A stretch of 64,000 bases of DNA from Streptomyces sp. NBC_00443 (GCF_036014175.1 NZ_CP107917.1:7254001-7318000); one strand, 5' to 3'. Positions 33,398 to 42,067 are shown, numbered from the stretch's first letter. The notes: generated by a model not told the origin, from the letters alone. Program-made: numbers and translations.

Positions 33398-33604
33398 ATT
33401 TCCCCCCGGAATGGCGGCGTGCACGACAAATCAGCCAGAGGCTACGGGAAGATCGTTGAATCCTGATCGATCCCAGGCCAAGCTGGCGGGTGAGGGGCTA
33501 TGTCCCGGTATGCGCCCTGCCGGACGCCGGTCTTCCCCCCTACAGTGCCCCGGCCCGGCGGCGACTTGATGCCGTGCCGCCGTCGCGCCTGGCAGGATCG
33601 CCGC

Positions 33605-34336
33605 ATGGCTGAGGAGCGGCGGGACCAGCGGGGTGCGCGGGACGCGCGGGAGGGTGCACAGGAAGTGGGGGAGTCGTGGGGCCGCAGTGCGCGCCCCGAG
33701 GAGGCGGATGCCTGGGAGGCCCTCGTGGCGACGGCCCGCCGGACCGTCTCCGACGGGCTGGTCGTCGGCACGTCCGGGAACGTCTCGGTGCGGGTCGACG
33801 ACACTGTGCTGGTCACGCCGTCGGGAGTGCCGTACGACCGCCTGACGCCGGACGATGTGACCGGGGTCGACCTGGACGGCAGGCAGGTGCTGGGCGCGCT
33901 GGTGCCGACGAGTGAGCTGCCCATGCATCTCGCCGTCTACCGCGCCACGGACGCCGGCGCCGCCGTCCACACCCACGCGGTCCACGCGACGGCCGTCTCG
34001 ACCCTGGTGCCCGAGCTCCCGCTGATCCACTACATGGCCGCCGCCCTGGGCGGCCCCGTCCGAGTTGCCCCCTATGCGACCTACGGCACCCGGGAGTTGG
34101 CCGAGAACATGCTCCAGGCCCTCACCGACCGCACCGCCTGCCTCCTCCAGAACCACGGCACGATGGCCTACGGCGCGACGCTGGACCAGGCCTACGACCG
34201 CACCGCCCAGCTGGAGTGGATGTCCCGCCTGTGGCTCACGGCATCCTCGGTACCGGGCCTGTCCCCGTCGCTGCTGTCGGAGGGGCAGCTGGTGGAGGTA
34301 GCGGAGCGGTTGCGGGGGTACGGGCAGCGGGGGTGA
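33605..34336 (+). CDS. Class II aldolase/adducin family protein (fuculose-phosphate aldolase-like)
   Basis: 243 residues. The zinc site is recognisable as HTHAVHAT, with a third histidine in LLQNHGTMAYG and the acidic residue in VPTSELPMHLAVY. The phosphate loop is VVGTSGNVSVR. The reaction is probably retro-aldol cleavage of a sugar phosphate, or a related decarboxylation. A CAGGAT -10-like box lies exactly 6 nt before ATG 33605 with no Shine-Dalgarno, which fits a leaderless message. Confidence 0.9.
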   Translation: MAEERRDQRGARDAREGAQEVGESWGRSARPEEADAWEALVATARRTVSDGLVVGTSGNVSVRVDDTVLVTPSGVPYDRLTPDDVTGVDLDGRQVLGALVPTSELPMHLAVYRATDAGAAVHTHAVHATAVSTLVPELPLIHYMAAALGGPVRVAPYATYGTRELAENMLQALTDRTACLLQNHGTMAYGATLDQAYDRTAQLEWMSRLWLTASSVPGLSPSLLSEGQLVEVAERLRGYGQRG

Positions 34337-34377
34337 CGGGTGTGGTGCGGGTGCCTACGGCCGTTCTCCGATGCCGG

Positions 34378-34476
34378 TCCAGGCACTTCAGCCCGTCTGG
34401 GGGTGCCCCCTCTGGGGGAGTTTGAGGACGATGCCGTTCAGGCCGATGGCGGGGGTCTGGGGGCAGCCCCCAGCAG
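34378..34476 (+). repeat. Dispersed Streptomyces intergenic repeat, copy C
   Basis: It starts CACTTCAGCCCGTCTGGGGG and repeats GAGTTTGAGGACGATGCCGT, GGGGGTCTGGGGGCAG and CCCCCAG. It is close to copy A across the first ~60 bases and lacks the CAGGTTCGGGACGGG tail. It lies in the gap between the aldolase and alpha/beta-hydrolase genes. Confidence 0.8.
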
Positions 34477-34596
34477 GCCCGCGCCGACGCCGCACACCCC
34501 GCAAACACACGGCAGCGGCACGCACCAAAACCCCGCATAGCCCACGGCAGTGACCTCCCACTGGCCGGCACCCCCATCCGCCCGGACACTGGATGG

Positions 34597-35724
34597 GTGC
34601 GCACTGTCAAAGCGACGGCCGCTGCCGTCACCGTGGCTCTGGCCGCCGGCGCCGCGAGCGTCGCCGCCGGGCGGTTCGCCAGTGGCGTCGCGCTGACGGC
34701 GCCCCCCGGCAGGCCCCTGCCCACCGAACCCCGCCTCACCGTGCACGCCACGGCCGCCGGCCAGATCGCGCTCACCCGCGACCTCGCCTCCCTGCGCCCC
34801 GGCACCTACGGGCTCTCCGGCGACGGCTCGCACGCGGTCGTCGGCCCCGTCCTCGCCGCGGCGAAGCACTCCGCCGACACCGTCGTACGCCGCCTGGAGC
34901 GCGTCACCCACGGCACCCTGGAACCCGGCGACCACGTCTGGCTCACCCCGAACGTGTACGTCGGCAACCCGAGCGCCGCCCTCGGCCTGGAGCACGCCGA
35001 CGTCGACATCCCCGGCGAACTCGGCTCCCTGCCCGCCTGGTTCGTGCCCGGCGCTCGGGACACCTGGGTCATCGCGGTTCACGGCCTCGGCACCACCCGC
35101 GAACAGGCCATGAACGTCATGGAGTTCCTCAGCGGCCGCCACTTCCCGGTGCTCGCCCTCGCCTACCGGGGCGACCTCGGCGCGCCCCGCCCGCCGGACG
35201 GCCTGAACCACCTCGGCGAGACCGAGTGGCGCGACCTGGACGCCGCGATGCGCTACGCCGTGCGGTACGGCGCCAGACAACTCGTGCTGCTCGGCTGGTC
35301 CACCGGCGCCACGATGGCGCTGCGCGCCGCCGCGCACTCCGGGCTCCGCGACCGTGTCTCGGGCCTCGTCCTGGACTCCCCGGTCCTGAGCTGGGAGGCC
35401 ACACTGCGCGCCCTCGCGTCGGCCCGCCACACGCCGAGCGCGCTGCTTCCGCTCGCGGTCCGCGCGGCACAGGGCCGCACCGGCCTGAACACGGACCGCG
35501 CCAACGGCGACGGCAACCGCGACGATCTCGCGGTGCCGACCCTGATCTTCCACGGGCCGGACGACCGGGTGGCCCCCTGGAGCCTCTCCCGTCGGCTGGC
35601 CGACGCCCGCCCCGACCTGGTGGCCCTCCAGACCGTCGACCGCGCACCCCACGCGGCCATGTGGAACGCCGACCCCGAGTTCTACGAGGAGGCCCTGCGC
35701 CGCTTCCTGACACCGCTCATGTGA
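34597..35724 (+). CDS. Alpha/beta hydrolase, membrane-anchored or secreted
   Basis: 375 residues. An N-terminal hydrophobic segment (AAAVTVALAAGAASVAAGRF) may be a signal or anchor. The alpha/beta-hydrolase core begins near residue 145 with VIAVHGLGTTREQAMNV. The nucleophile elbow is LLGWSTGATMAL, and late acid/His candidates are GPDDRVAPWS and APHAAMWN. Start GTG 34597. Substrate unknown; S9/BAAT-like esterases are the nearest resemblance. Confidence 0.85.
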   Translation: MRTVKATAAAVTVALAAGAASVAAGRFASGVALTAPPGRPLPTEPRLTVHATAAGQIALTRDLASLRPGTYGLSGDGSHAVVGPVLAAAKHSADTVVRRLERVTHGTLEPGDHVWLTPNVYVGNPSAALGLEHADVDIPGELGSLPAWFVPGARDTWVIAVHGLGTTREQAMNVMEFLSGRHFPVLALAYRGDLGAPRPPDGLNHLGETEWRDLDAAMRYAVRYGARQLVLLGWSTGATMALRAAAHSGLRDRVSGLVLDSPVLSWEATLRALASARHTPSALLPLAVRAAQGRTGLNTDRANGDGNRDDLAVPTLIFHGPDDRVAPWSLSRRLADARPDLVALQTVDRAPHAAMWNADPEFYEEALRRFLTPLM

Positions 35725-35812
35725 CGCCGGTGCGACGCCCCTCGGCCCGCCCCTCCCACACCGGTCGCGCGGATTCCGTTTAACCTCGTACCAGTGGCCG
35801 GTATTCGGACCC

Positions 35813-37339
35813 TTGCCGCTCGCAGGACCCCGTGCGTTGGCCATCCCCGTCGCCCCTCGTGACATTCCGTTTGGGTTTTCGGACCGTCAACCGGAAGACT
35901 GCACCCGTGACGTCCCGTATCCCGCGCGACTCCAGGCTTCGACTCGTCCGCCCGCGACCCCTGGCCGCCGCCCCACGAGCTGTGAACCAGCGGCGCCCCC
36001 GCCGCCCCGCGCCCCGCCCCCGGAGGGCACACCCGCCCCGGCGGAGCTGGCCAGAATGGCTCGCTCCGGTCTGGCCGCCGCGGCCCGCGTCGCCCACTGG
36101 GCCGACACCGCGCTACGCCCCGGCCGTGACAGCGCCAGCCCTGACGGCAAAGGCACCCTCTCCGAGGCAACGGCCGAACGCGCGGCCCGCGACCTCGGCC
36201 TGACCGTGACTCAGGTCCGCGCCGACTGGGACACCGCCCGCCTGGCCGGACTCGTCGAGGTGCACGGCGACAGTGCCCGCCCCGGCTGGCGCCTGCGCGC
36301 CTGGGACCGCGACGACAGCGCCGTGCTGCGCGGCTGGGTCGCCCTCTTCGACGCCTGGTCGCTCGCCCACCCGGAACCCGAGCGGCACGAGCACGGCGCC
36401 GTGGCCGACGTCGTCTCGGCCCTGCCCCAGGTGCTCTCCTTCCTTCAGCTGTCCGCCGGGCCCGTCCCGGTGGAACAGCTCCTGGACCTGCTGGGGCAGC
36501 GCGTCACCGAGCTGCGCACCGAGAGGTGCGAGATCCCCTACGGGCCCCGGCCCGAGCCCGCGCCGGTCCCCGAAGCCACGGCCGCCGAGGACACGCCCCT
36601 CGCCCCGCTCCTCGACTGGGCCCTGCACGCCCTCGCCTCCGTCGGCGCCCTCACCTGCGGAGACGGCCAGGCCACGCTCACGCCGCTCGGCAGCTGGGCG
36701 GTCTGGGTCAAGTTGGAGCAGATCTGCGTCGCCGCGCAGAGCCCCGCCGGGAACATCGAGCAGTCCGCCGAAGCCATGCTCCGCGGCTGCGCCCAGCTCC
36801 GCCCGAACGCCGCCCGCGACGAATACCGCGCCTGGCTCGCCGCCCGCCCCGTGGGCAGCGCCGTCGCGGAACTCCTCGGCGCCGCCCGCGGCGACGACGC
36901 CCTCCTGCGCGGCCTCGCCTTCGAGGCGCTGCGCGTCGTCGGCGCCCCCGCCGAGCCCGACGTGCGCGCCGTCCTCGACCAGCCGACCCTGCGCCCGTAC
37001 GCCCTGCTGTGGCTGGCCGAGCACGACGGCATCGACCCCGAGGACGCCCACGAGGTGCTCACCCGGGACGAGGCCACCTGGCTGTGGGTCGACACCGCCG
37101 CCGCCGTCGCCGACCACGGCGAGGCCCCGATGCTGGTACGGCACCTGGAGTCCTCGGTGCAGCCGACCGTGCCCGCGCTCCTGGACGAGGTGCGCGCCGT
37201 CGGCCACCCCCGCACCGTGCAGGTCCTGGTCGCGCTCGCCGCCGCCCACCCCGACCCCGCCCTCGCCAAGGCAGTACGCCGCGCCGCCTTCCAGGTGCAC
37301 ACCGGGGGAGCTGAGCCGGGACCGGCGCTCAGCCCTTGA
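35813..37339 (+). CDS. Conserved hypothetical protein with unresolved N-terminus
   Basis: I do not recognise a characterised family. The convincing part starts about residue 78 (PAPAELARMARSGLAAAARVAHWAD). It continues with helix-turn-helix-like LTVTQVRADWDTARLAGL and several Leu/Ala-rich helices, ending in HEAT-like repeats (about 370-500). The start is uncertain: in this frame only TTG 35813 or ATG 36056 is available. A GTG at 35907 with a good GGAAG site lies in another frame and reads VTSRIPRDSRLRLVRP, which may be the true N-terminus cut by a one-base indel. The gene ends overlapping the convergent VOC gene by 11 bp. Confidence 0.7.
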   Translation: MPLAGPRALAIPVAPRDIPFGFSDRQPEDCTRDVPYPARLQASTRPPATPGRRPTSCEPAAPPPPRAPPPEGTPAPAELARMARSGLAAAARVAHWADTALRPGRDSASPDGKGTLSEATAERAARDLGLTVTQVRADWDTARLAGLVEVHGDSARPGWRLRAWDRDDSAVLRGWVALFDAWSLAHPEPERHEHGAVADVVSALPQVLSFLQLSAGPVPVEQLLDLLGQRVTELRTERCEIPYGPRPEPAPVPEATAAEDTPLAPLLDWALHALASVGALTCGDGQATLTPLGSWAVWVKLEQICVAAQSPAGNIEQSAEAMLRGCAQLRPNAARDEYRAWLAARPVGSAVAELLGAARGDDALLRGLAFEALRVVGAPAEPDVRAVLDQPTLRPYALLWLAEHDGIDPEDAHEVLTRDEATWLWVDTAAAVADHGEAPMLVRHLESSVQPTVPALLDEVRAVGHPRTVQVLVALAAAHPDPALAKAVRRAAFQVHTGGAEPGPALSP

Positions 37340-37742
37340 TCTCGGGGGCGTAGGTGCCGAAGCTCCACACATTGCCCTCGACGTCCCGGGCCATGTAGTC
37401 CCGCGAGCCGTAGTCCTGGTCCGTCGGGGGCATCAGGATCTCCGCGCCCTGCTCCACGGCCCGCCGGTGGTGTGCGTCGACGTCGTCCACGACGATGTAC
37501 ACCCCGGTCGTTCCCGCGTCCTTCATCACCTTGTCGAAGGCGCTGCCCGTGCCCTTGGAACCGAGCATCACGGCGCCGTTGCCCTGCGCCAGCTCGGCGT
37601 GCGCCACCGAGCCGTCCTCGCCCTCGTACACGGCCAGCGCCGTGAACCCGAAGGCCTCCGTGAGCTGCTTGATGGCCGCCTTCGCGTCCGCGTAAAGCAG
37701 CGTGGGGTAGATGCTCGGACGCCCACCGCTCGTGCCTGCCAT
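37329..37742 (-). CDS. VOC-family (glyoxalase/bleomycin-resistance-like) protein
   Basis: A 137-residue protein of the PhnB/YnfA-like VOC type. IYPTLLYADAKAAIKQLTEAFGF opens the first beta-alpha-beta-beta-beta module. DYGSRDYMARDVEGNVWSFG closes the second with the typical D-x-x-G-N/H-x-W. It is probably a small-molecule-binding or dimeric metal protein. ATG 37742 has GAAGGAG 8 nt upstream. It converges on, and overlaps, the neighbouring hypothetical gene. Confidence 0.9.
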   Translation of the reverse strand: MAGTSGGRPSIYPTLLYADAKAAIKQLTEAFGFTALAVYEGEDGSVAHAELAQGNGAVMLGSKGTGSAFDKVMKDAGTTGVYIVVDDVDAHHRRAVEQGAEILMPPTDQDYGSRDYMARDVEGNVWSFGTYAPEIKG

Positions 37743-38019
37743 ACCGATCACTCCTTCGTGACCCATCGCCGTGATCCATCTCCGTGGTCCATCGCTGTCG
37801 ACCGCCGGAAAACCGACCTGCTGCCCAGTCTTGCAGCGACCACTGACAACGGCCCGTGAGCCGAAGCCGCCAAGCGGGGGACGGGCCCGAGCGCCCTCGC
37901 CGTGTCCCGACGGCAGGCGCCCGCCACCGGCCCCGGGCGTGGCTACGCTTCTGCGCCTGATCCGTGGGAAGCGGGCTCCGGACCGGCCGGACGAGACCTG
38001 GCCGACGAGACCAGGGGGT

Positions 38020-38808
38020 GTGGTGGCCACTCAGCCGGTCGAGGCGGCCGAAAACAGCGAAGGGACAACGGCTCCCGGCGTCACATCCCCCAAGCCCGCC
38101 GCAGCCACCCGCTCCCGCCTGCTGCCGACGTTTCTCGCGCTCCTCCTCGCGCCCCCGCTCCTCGCCATCGCCCACCACACCCGCCCCGCCCCCTACGGCG
38201 ACCACCTCACCGTCCATGCGGCCGCCCCCGCGCGCGTGCGCCCCGCCACCACCCCTCAGCAGCCGCAGCAGCCACCGACGCCCCTCCGCACGCGCCGAGC
38301 GGCCATCGAGGCCCGCCATCCCGTCACCGGAGCCCCCCTGTGGCGCTACGCCCGCGAAGGCCGCCGCCCCCTCACGTCGCTCCACACGCGCGGGGAGGCG
38401 ATCACGCTCTGGGACGACGGCATGGTCACCGCCACCGACGGCCGCTCGGTGCGCTGGCACCGCGCCCTACCCGCGGCCGACGAGTGGCTGCCGGCCCACG
38501 GTGGCGCAGGCGTCCTGCATGCCCTCGGCCGCGGCATGCTCGCCGTCGTCACTCCGCACCGCGTCGCCGCGTACCGCATCGCCGACGGCGACCTGCGCTG
38601 GGTGCTGCCCGCCCGCGAGGACTGCGCCTTCGAGCCCGCACGTGCCGTACGTCACGGCAAGACGCTCCTCCTCGCCCAGCCCTGCACCCGCGCGGTCCGG
38701 ACCGTGCAGGTCATCGCCGTGGACGGCCTGGGGCAGATCACCCCCCACCGCCGACCGCTCGGCAACGAAGTCCGCGAGAGAGGCGCCGAGCCCCGGCCGA
38801 ACACGTGA
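38020..38808 (+). CDS. Membrane-anchored PQQ-like (WD/beta-propeller fragment) protein
   Basis: 262 residues. One N-terminal transmembrane helix (LLPTFLALLLAPPLLAIAHH) is followed by a proline-rich spacer and then repeated Trp-docking-like strands (GAPLWRYAREG, SVRWHRAL, GDLRWVLP). These resemble PQQ/BamB propeller blades. Only about three blades are present, so it is either partial or a short variant. GTG 38020 and 38023 are alternative starts after AGGGGG. No specific role is evident. Confidence 0.75.
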   Translation: MVATQPVEAAENSEGTTAPGVTSPKPAAATRSRLLPTFLALLLAPPLLAIAHHTRPAPYGDHLTVHAAAPARVRPATTPQQPQQPPTPLRTRRAAIEARHPVTGAPLWRYAREGRRPLTSLHTRGEAITLWDDGMVTATDGRSVRWHRALPAADEWLPAHGGAGVLHALGRGMLAVVTPHRVAAYRIADGDLRWVLPAREDCAFEPARAVRHGKTLLLAQPCTRAVRTVQVIAVDGLGQITPHRRPLGNEVRERGAEPRPNT

Positions 38809-38849
38809 ACCCAGAAAAAGTGGTTGCATCGCCCCGTTAGACTGGCCTC

Positions 38850-38873
38850 ATGGCCATTCTCCTCGCGCACTAG
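38850..38873 (+). CDS. Seven-codon leader ORF (MAILLAH) before the ABC-F gene
   Basis: ATG 38850 to TAG 38871-38873 encodes M-A-I-L-L-A-H. A -10-like TAGACT (38838-38843) stands exactly 6 nt before the ATG, as in actinobacterial leaderless messages, and no ribosome site precedes it. GGCGGGA (38876-38882) and TCCCGCC (38900-38906) form a hairpin just after the stop and 26 nt before the ABC-F start. This layout fits an attenuation leader; too short to prove as coding. Confidence 0.4.
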   Translation: MAILLAH

Positions 38874-38932
38874 ACGGCGGGAACGTCCTCAGCCGCCCAT
38901 CCCGCCACCCACCCTTGCCCTGGAGTCTGTCC

Positions 38933-40531
38933 GTGATCTCCGCCTCCGGTATCGAGCTGCGCGCCGGTGCGCGCGTCCTCATCGAGTCCGCGACCTTCCG
39001 CGTCGCCAAGGGCGACCGCATCGGCCTCGTCGGCCGCAACGGCGCCGGCAAGACCACCCTCACCAAGTGCCTCGCCGGCGAGGGCATCCCCGCCGGCGGC
39101 ACCATCACCCGCTCCGGCGAGGTCGGCTACCTCCCTCAGGACCCCCGCACCGGCGACCTCGACGTCCTCGCCAGCGACCGCATCCTCTCCGCGCGCGGCC
39201 TGGACGTCCTGATCCGCAGGATGCGCGACAACGAACAGCGCATCGCCAACGGCCAGGGCGCCACCCGCGAGAAGGCCCTCAGGCAGTACGAGCGCCAGGA
39301 GACGGAGTTCCTCACCAAGGGCGGGTACTCCGCCGAGGCCGAGGCCGCCACCATCGCCGCCGCGCTGAACCTGCCCGACCGGGTGCTGGGGCAGCCGCTG
39401 CACACCCTCTCCGGCGGTCAGCGCCGCCGTATCGAGCTCGCCCGCATCCTGTTCTCGGACGCGGACACCCTGCTGCTCGACGAGCCGACGAACCACCTCG
39501 ACGCCGACTCGGTCATCTGGCTGCGCGACTACCTGAAGACGTATCGCGGCGGCTTCATCGTGATCTCCCACGACGTCGACCTGGTCGAGACTGTCGTCAA
39601 CAAGGTCTTCTACCTGGACGCCAACCGCGCCCAGATCGACATCTACAACATGGGCTGGAAGCTCTACCAGCAGCAGCGCGAGGCCGACGAGAAGCGCCGC
39701 AAGCGCGAGCGGCAGAACGCCGAGAAGAAGGCCGCCGCGCTGCACTCGCAGGCCGACAAGATGCGCGCCAAGGCGACCAAGACGGTCGCCGCGCAGAACA
39801 TGGCCAAGCGGGCCGACAAGCTCCTCGCCGGCCTCGAAGCGGTGCGCATGCAGGACAAGGTCGCCAAGCTCCGCTTCCCCGAGCCCGCGCCCTGCGGCAA
39901 GACCCCGCTGACCGCGGAGGGCCTATCGAAGTCGTACGGCTCCCTGGAGATCTTCACCGACGTCGACCTGGCCATCGACAAGGGGTCGCGGGTCGTCATC
40001 CTCGGCCTCAACGGCGCCGGCAAGACGACCCTGTTGCGGCTTCTCGCCGGTGTCGAGCAGCCGGACACCGGCGCCGTCATCCCCGGCCACGGCCTCAAGG
40101 TCGGGTACTACGCCCAGGAGCACGAGACCCTGGACGCCGACCGCACCGTCCTGGAGAACATGCGCTCGGCCGCCCCCGACATGGACCTCGTCGAGGTCCG
40201 CAAGGTGCTCGGCTCGTTCCTGTTCTCCGGCGACGACGTCGACAAGCCCGCCAGTGTCCTCTCCGGCGGCGAGAAGACCCGCCTCGCCCTCGCCACCCTC
40301 GTGGTGTCGTCGGCGAACGTCCTGCTCCTCGACGAGCCGACCAACAACCTCGACCCGGCCAGCCGCGAGGAGATCCTCGGCGCGCTGCGCACCTACAAGG
40401 GTGCGGTCGTGCTCGTCACCCACGACGAGGGCGCCGTCGAGGCGCTGCAGCCGGAGCGGATCATTCTGCTGCCGGACGGTGTCGAGGACCTGTGGGGCGC
40501 CGACTACGCGGATCTCGTCGCCCTGGCTTGA
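38933..40531 (+). CDS. ABC-F family ATPase (ribosome-associated, no membrane domain)
   Basis: 532 residues with two tandem ATPase domains. The first has Walker A GRNGAGKTT (34-42), signature LSGGQRRRIELA and LLLDEPTNHLD. The second has GLNGAGKTT, LSGGEKTRLALA and LLLDEPTNNLD. The basic, coiled-coil-like P-site tRNA interaction linker (about 240-310; QREADEKRRKRERQNAEKK) joins them. ABC-F proteins act on the ribosome, as translation factors or antibiotic-protection factors. GTG 38933 is the domain-consistent start. Confidence 0.94.
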   Translation: MISASGIELRAGARVLIESATFRVAKGDRIGLVGRNGAGKTTLTKCLAGEGIPAGGTITRSGEVGYLPQDPRTGDLDVLASDRILSARGLDVLIRRMRDNEQRIANGQGATREKALRQYERQETEFLTKGGYSAEAEAATIAAALNLPDRVLGQPLHTLSGGQRRRIELARILFSDADTLLLDEPTNHLDADSVIWLRDYLKTYRGGFIVISHDVDLVETVVNKVFYLDANRAQIDIYNMGWKLYQQQREADEKRRKRERQNAEKKAAALHSQADKMRAKATKTVAAQNMAKRADKLLAGLEAVRMQDKVAKLRFPEPAPCGKTPLTAEGLSKSYGSLEIFTDVDLAIDKGSRVVILGLNGAGKTTLLRLLAGVEQPDTGAVIPGHGLKVGYYAQEHETLDADRTVLENMRSAAPDMDLVEVRKVLGSFLFSGDDVDKPASVLSGGEKTRLALATLVVSSANVLLLDEPTNNLDPASREEILGALRTYKGAVVLVTHDEGAVEALQPERIILLPDGVEDLWGADYADLVALA

Positions 40532-40597
40532 TCGAATGCGTGATCAACGGCGTATGGATCATTCGGCCTATCGGTGATCCATCATCTGTGTGAGATC
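40511..40597. promoter_or_regulatory. Cluster of six GATC sites upstream of gbn
   Basis: GATC occurs at 40511, 40530, 40542, 40557, 40576 and 40594, six in 87 bp, with another at 40824. In DNA of this composition I would expect about one in 400 bp. The gene downstream encodes the GATC-binding protein Gbn, so these are likely its own binding sites. Confidence 0.6.
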
Positions 40598-40632
40598 TCC
40601 TCGTACCGAGGTGTGTACTACATCGATTTTCC

Positions 40633-40663
40633 GGCCGAGTCCTTTATCGACAAGGGCTCGGCC
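40633..40663 (+). terminator. Hairpin after the ABC-F gene
   Basis: GGCCGAGTCCTT (40633-40644) pairs with AAGGGCTCGGCC (40652-40663), one G-U pair, 7-nt loop. It lies about 100 bp past the ABC-F stop and before the gbn promoter region (40664-40866), which has no other gene. Confidence 0.7.
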
Positions 40664-40866
40664 GTCTCACGACGCTGACCTGGGAGTTCGCAGAAGAACC
40701 CGTTCGGCCGTACGGACAACATTCTCCGGAATCACGGATTCCGCATGTGGGGATGTACTCCTGTCGTCACAACCGTGTCTCACGGACCTTGCCGAATGGG
40801 TGGCCATGAAGCCCCGGAGGGGTGATCATGAGGAGACCAGAGCGCACTTCCCATGAGGAGGCACGG

Positions 40867-41085
40867 GTGGCCGAGACTCTGAAGAAGGGCAGCCGGGTAA
40901 CCGGCGCCGCGCGCGACAAGCTCGCGGCAGACCTGAAGAAGAAGTACGACTCCGGTGCGAGCATTCGGGCACTGGCCGAGGAAACCGGCCGCTCGTATGG
41001 CTTCGTACACCGGATGCTCAGCGAGTCGGGCGTCACGCTTCGTGGGCGTGGCGGCGCGACGCGAGGCAAGAAGGCGACCGGCTGA
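40867..41085 (+). CDS. gbn: GATC-binding nucleoid-associated protein Gbn
   Basis: A basic 72-residue protein. The helix-turn-helix is in SIRALAEETGRSYGFVHRML, flanked by Lys/Arg-rich ends (KKGSRVTGAARDK, RGRGGATRGKK). It is near-identical, from memory, to S. coelicolor SCO1839/Gbn, described as a small nucleoid protein that binds GATC and affects development. GTG 40867 is chosen because GAGGAGG lies 6 nt upstream and it gives the known length. An in-frame ATG at 40828 would add 13 residues. Confidence 0.92.
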   Translation: MAETLKKGSRVTGAARDKLAADLKKKYDSGASIRALAEETGRSYGFVHRMLSESGVTLRGRGGATRGKKATG

Positions 41086-41115
41086 CACCGGGCGGCCCAT
41101 CGGCTTCGATGGTGG

Positions 41116-41147
41116 CCACCCGGTCGGTCGACTGATCGGCCGGGTGG
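41116..41147 (+). terminator. Hairpin after gbn
   Basis: CCACCCGG (41116-41123) pairs with CCGGGTGG (41140-41147) around a 16-nt loop, about 30 bp past the gbn stop and before the enoyl-CoA hydratase gene. Confidence 0.55.
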
Positions 41148-41217
41148 TTACTGTGCAGTCACTTAGGGGGTGCCCTTCTGGGCATCCCATGATGACCGCA
41201 CTCATCGGAGGCGCCCC

Positions 41218-42021
41218 ATGGCTTCGCCCGACCAGGACCTCGCTCCCCTGCTCGACAAGAACGGCGTACAGCTCACCGTCGACGGCGCGATCGCCACGGT
41301 GACGCTGTCGAACCCGGCCAAGCGCAATGCGCAGAGCCCCGCCATGTGGCGGACGCTCGCCGAGGCCGGGCGGGCCGTGCCGGGCAGCGTGCGGGTCGTC
41401 GTGCTGCGCGGTGAGGGCAAGTCCTTCTCCGCCGGGCTCGACCGGCAGATGTTCACGCCCGACGGGATCGAGGGCGAACGCTCGTTCATCGACCTCGCGC
41501 GCAGCAGCGACGGTGAACTCGACGCTGCCATCGCCGAGTTCCAGGACGGCTTCACCTGGTGGCGGCGTAACGACGTCGTGTCCATCGCCGCCGTACAGGG
41601 GCATGCCATCGGGGCGGGTTTCCAGCTCGCGCTCGCCTGTGACGTGCGCGTCGTCGCGGACGACGTGCAGTTCGCCATGCGTGAGACCAGCCTCGGGCTG
41701 GTGCCGGACCTGACGGGTACGCACCCGCTGGTCGGGCTGGTCGGTTACGGCCGTGCGCTGGAGATCTGCGTGACGGGTCGCTTCGTGCTGGCCGAGGAGG
41801 CCGTCAGCAGCGGGCTGGCCAACCTCGCCGTGCCCGCGGACCAACTCGACGACGCCGTACGGGATCTGGCGGCGGCGATCGTCGCCGCGCCGCGGGATGC
41901 CGTGATCGAGACCAAGGCGCTGCTTCGTGGTGCCGTGGACCGGACCTACGACGAGCAGCGCGGTGCCGAGCGGGCCGCGCAGGCGCGCCGGCTGCGGGAC
42001 CTGGCCGGCCTCGGCGAATAA
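41218..42021 (+). CDS. Enoyl-CoA hydratase/isomerase family protein
   Basis: A 267-residue crotonase-fold protein. The oxyanion-hole segments are GEGKSFSAGLDRQMF and VQGHAIGAGFQLALACDVRV. The usual catalytic Glu pair region is FAMRETSLGLVPDLTG, where the first Glu is present and the second position is occupied differently. ATG 41218 with GGAGG upstream is chosen over an upstream in-frame GTG. It likely acts on an acyl-CoA; the exact reaction is open. Confidence 0.92.
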   Translation: MASPDQDLAPLLDKNGVQLTVDGAIATVTLSNPAKRNAQSPAMWRTLAEAGRAVPGSVRVVVLRGEGKSFSAGLDRQMFTPDGIEGERSFIDLARSSDGELDAAIAEFQDGFTWWRRNDVVSIAAVQGHAIGAGFQLALACDVRVVADDVQFAMRETSLGLVPDLTGTHPLVGLVGYGRALEICVTGRFVLAEEAVSSGLANLAVPADQLDDAVRDLAAAIVAAPRDAVIETKALLRGAVDRTYDEQRGAERAAQARRLRDLAGLGE

Positions 42022-42031
42022 GTCATGCGCT

Positions 42032-42067
42032 GATCAATGATGCGCTGATCAACTGACGGCTGTGATC
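42032..42067. promoter_or_regulatory. Second GATC cluster with a 12-bp direct repeat
   Basis: TGCGCTGATCAA occurs twice (around 42026-42037 and 42041-42052), and a third GATC lies at 42064-42067 in TGTGATCAGT. The sites sit at the convergent end of the enoyl-CoA hydratase and Asp23-like genes, about 1 kb after gbn. Confidence 0.5.

Noticed and set aside
33441..33475. Possible c-di-AMP riboswitch before the GH25 muramidase gene
   Set aside because: Cell-wall hydrolases in actinomycetes often have one, but the conserved paired blocks of that class are not found here.
38824..38843. TTGCAT as a -35 box for the ABC-F leader
   Set aside because: The distance to TAGACT is only 8 bp, too short for a normal promoter; only the -10 was retained.
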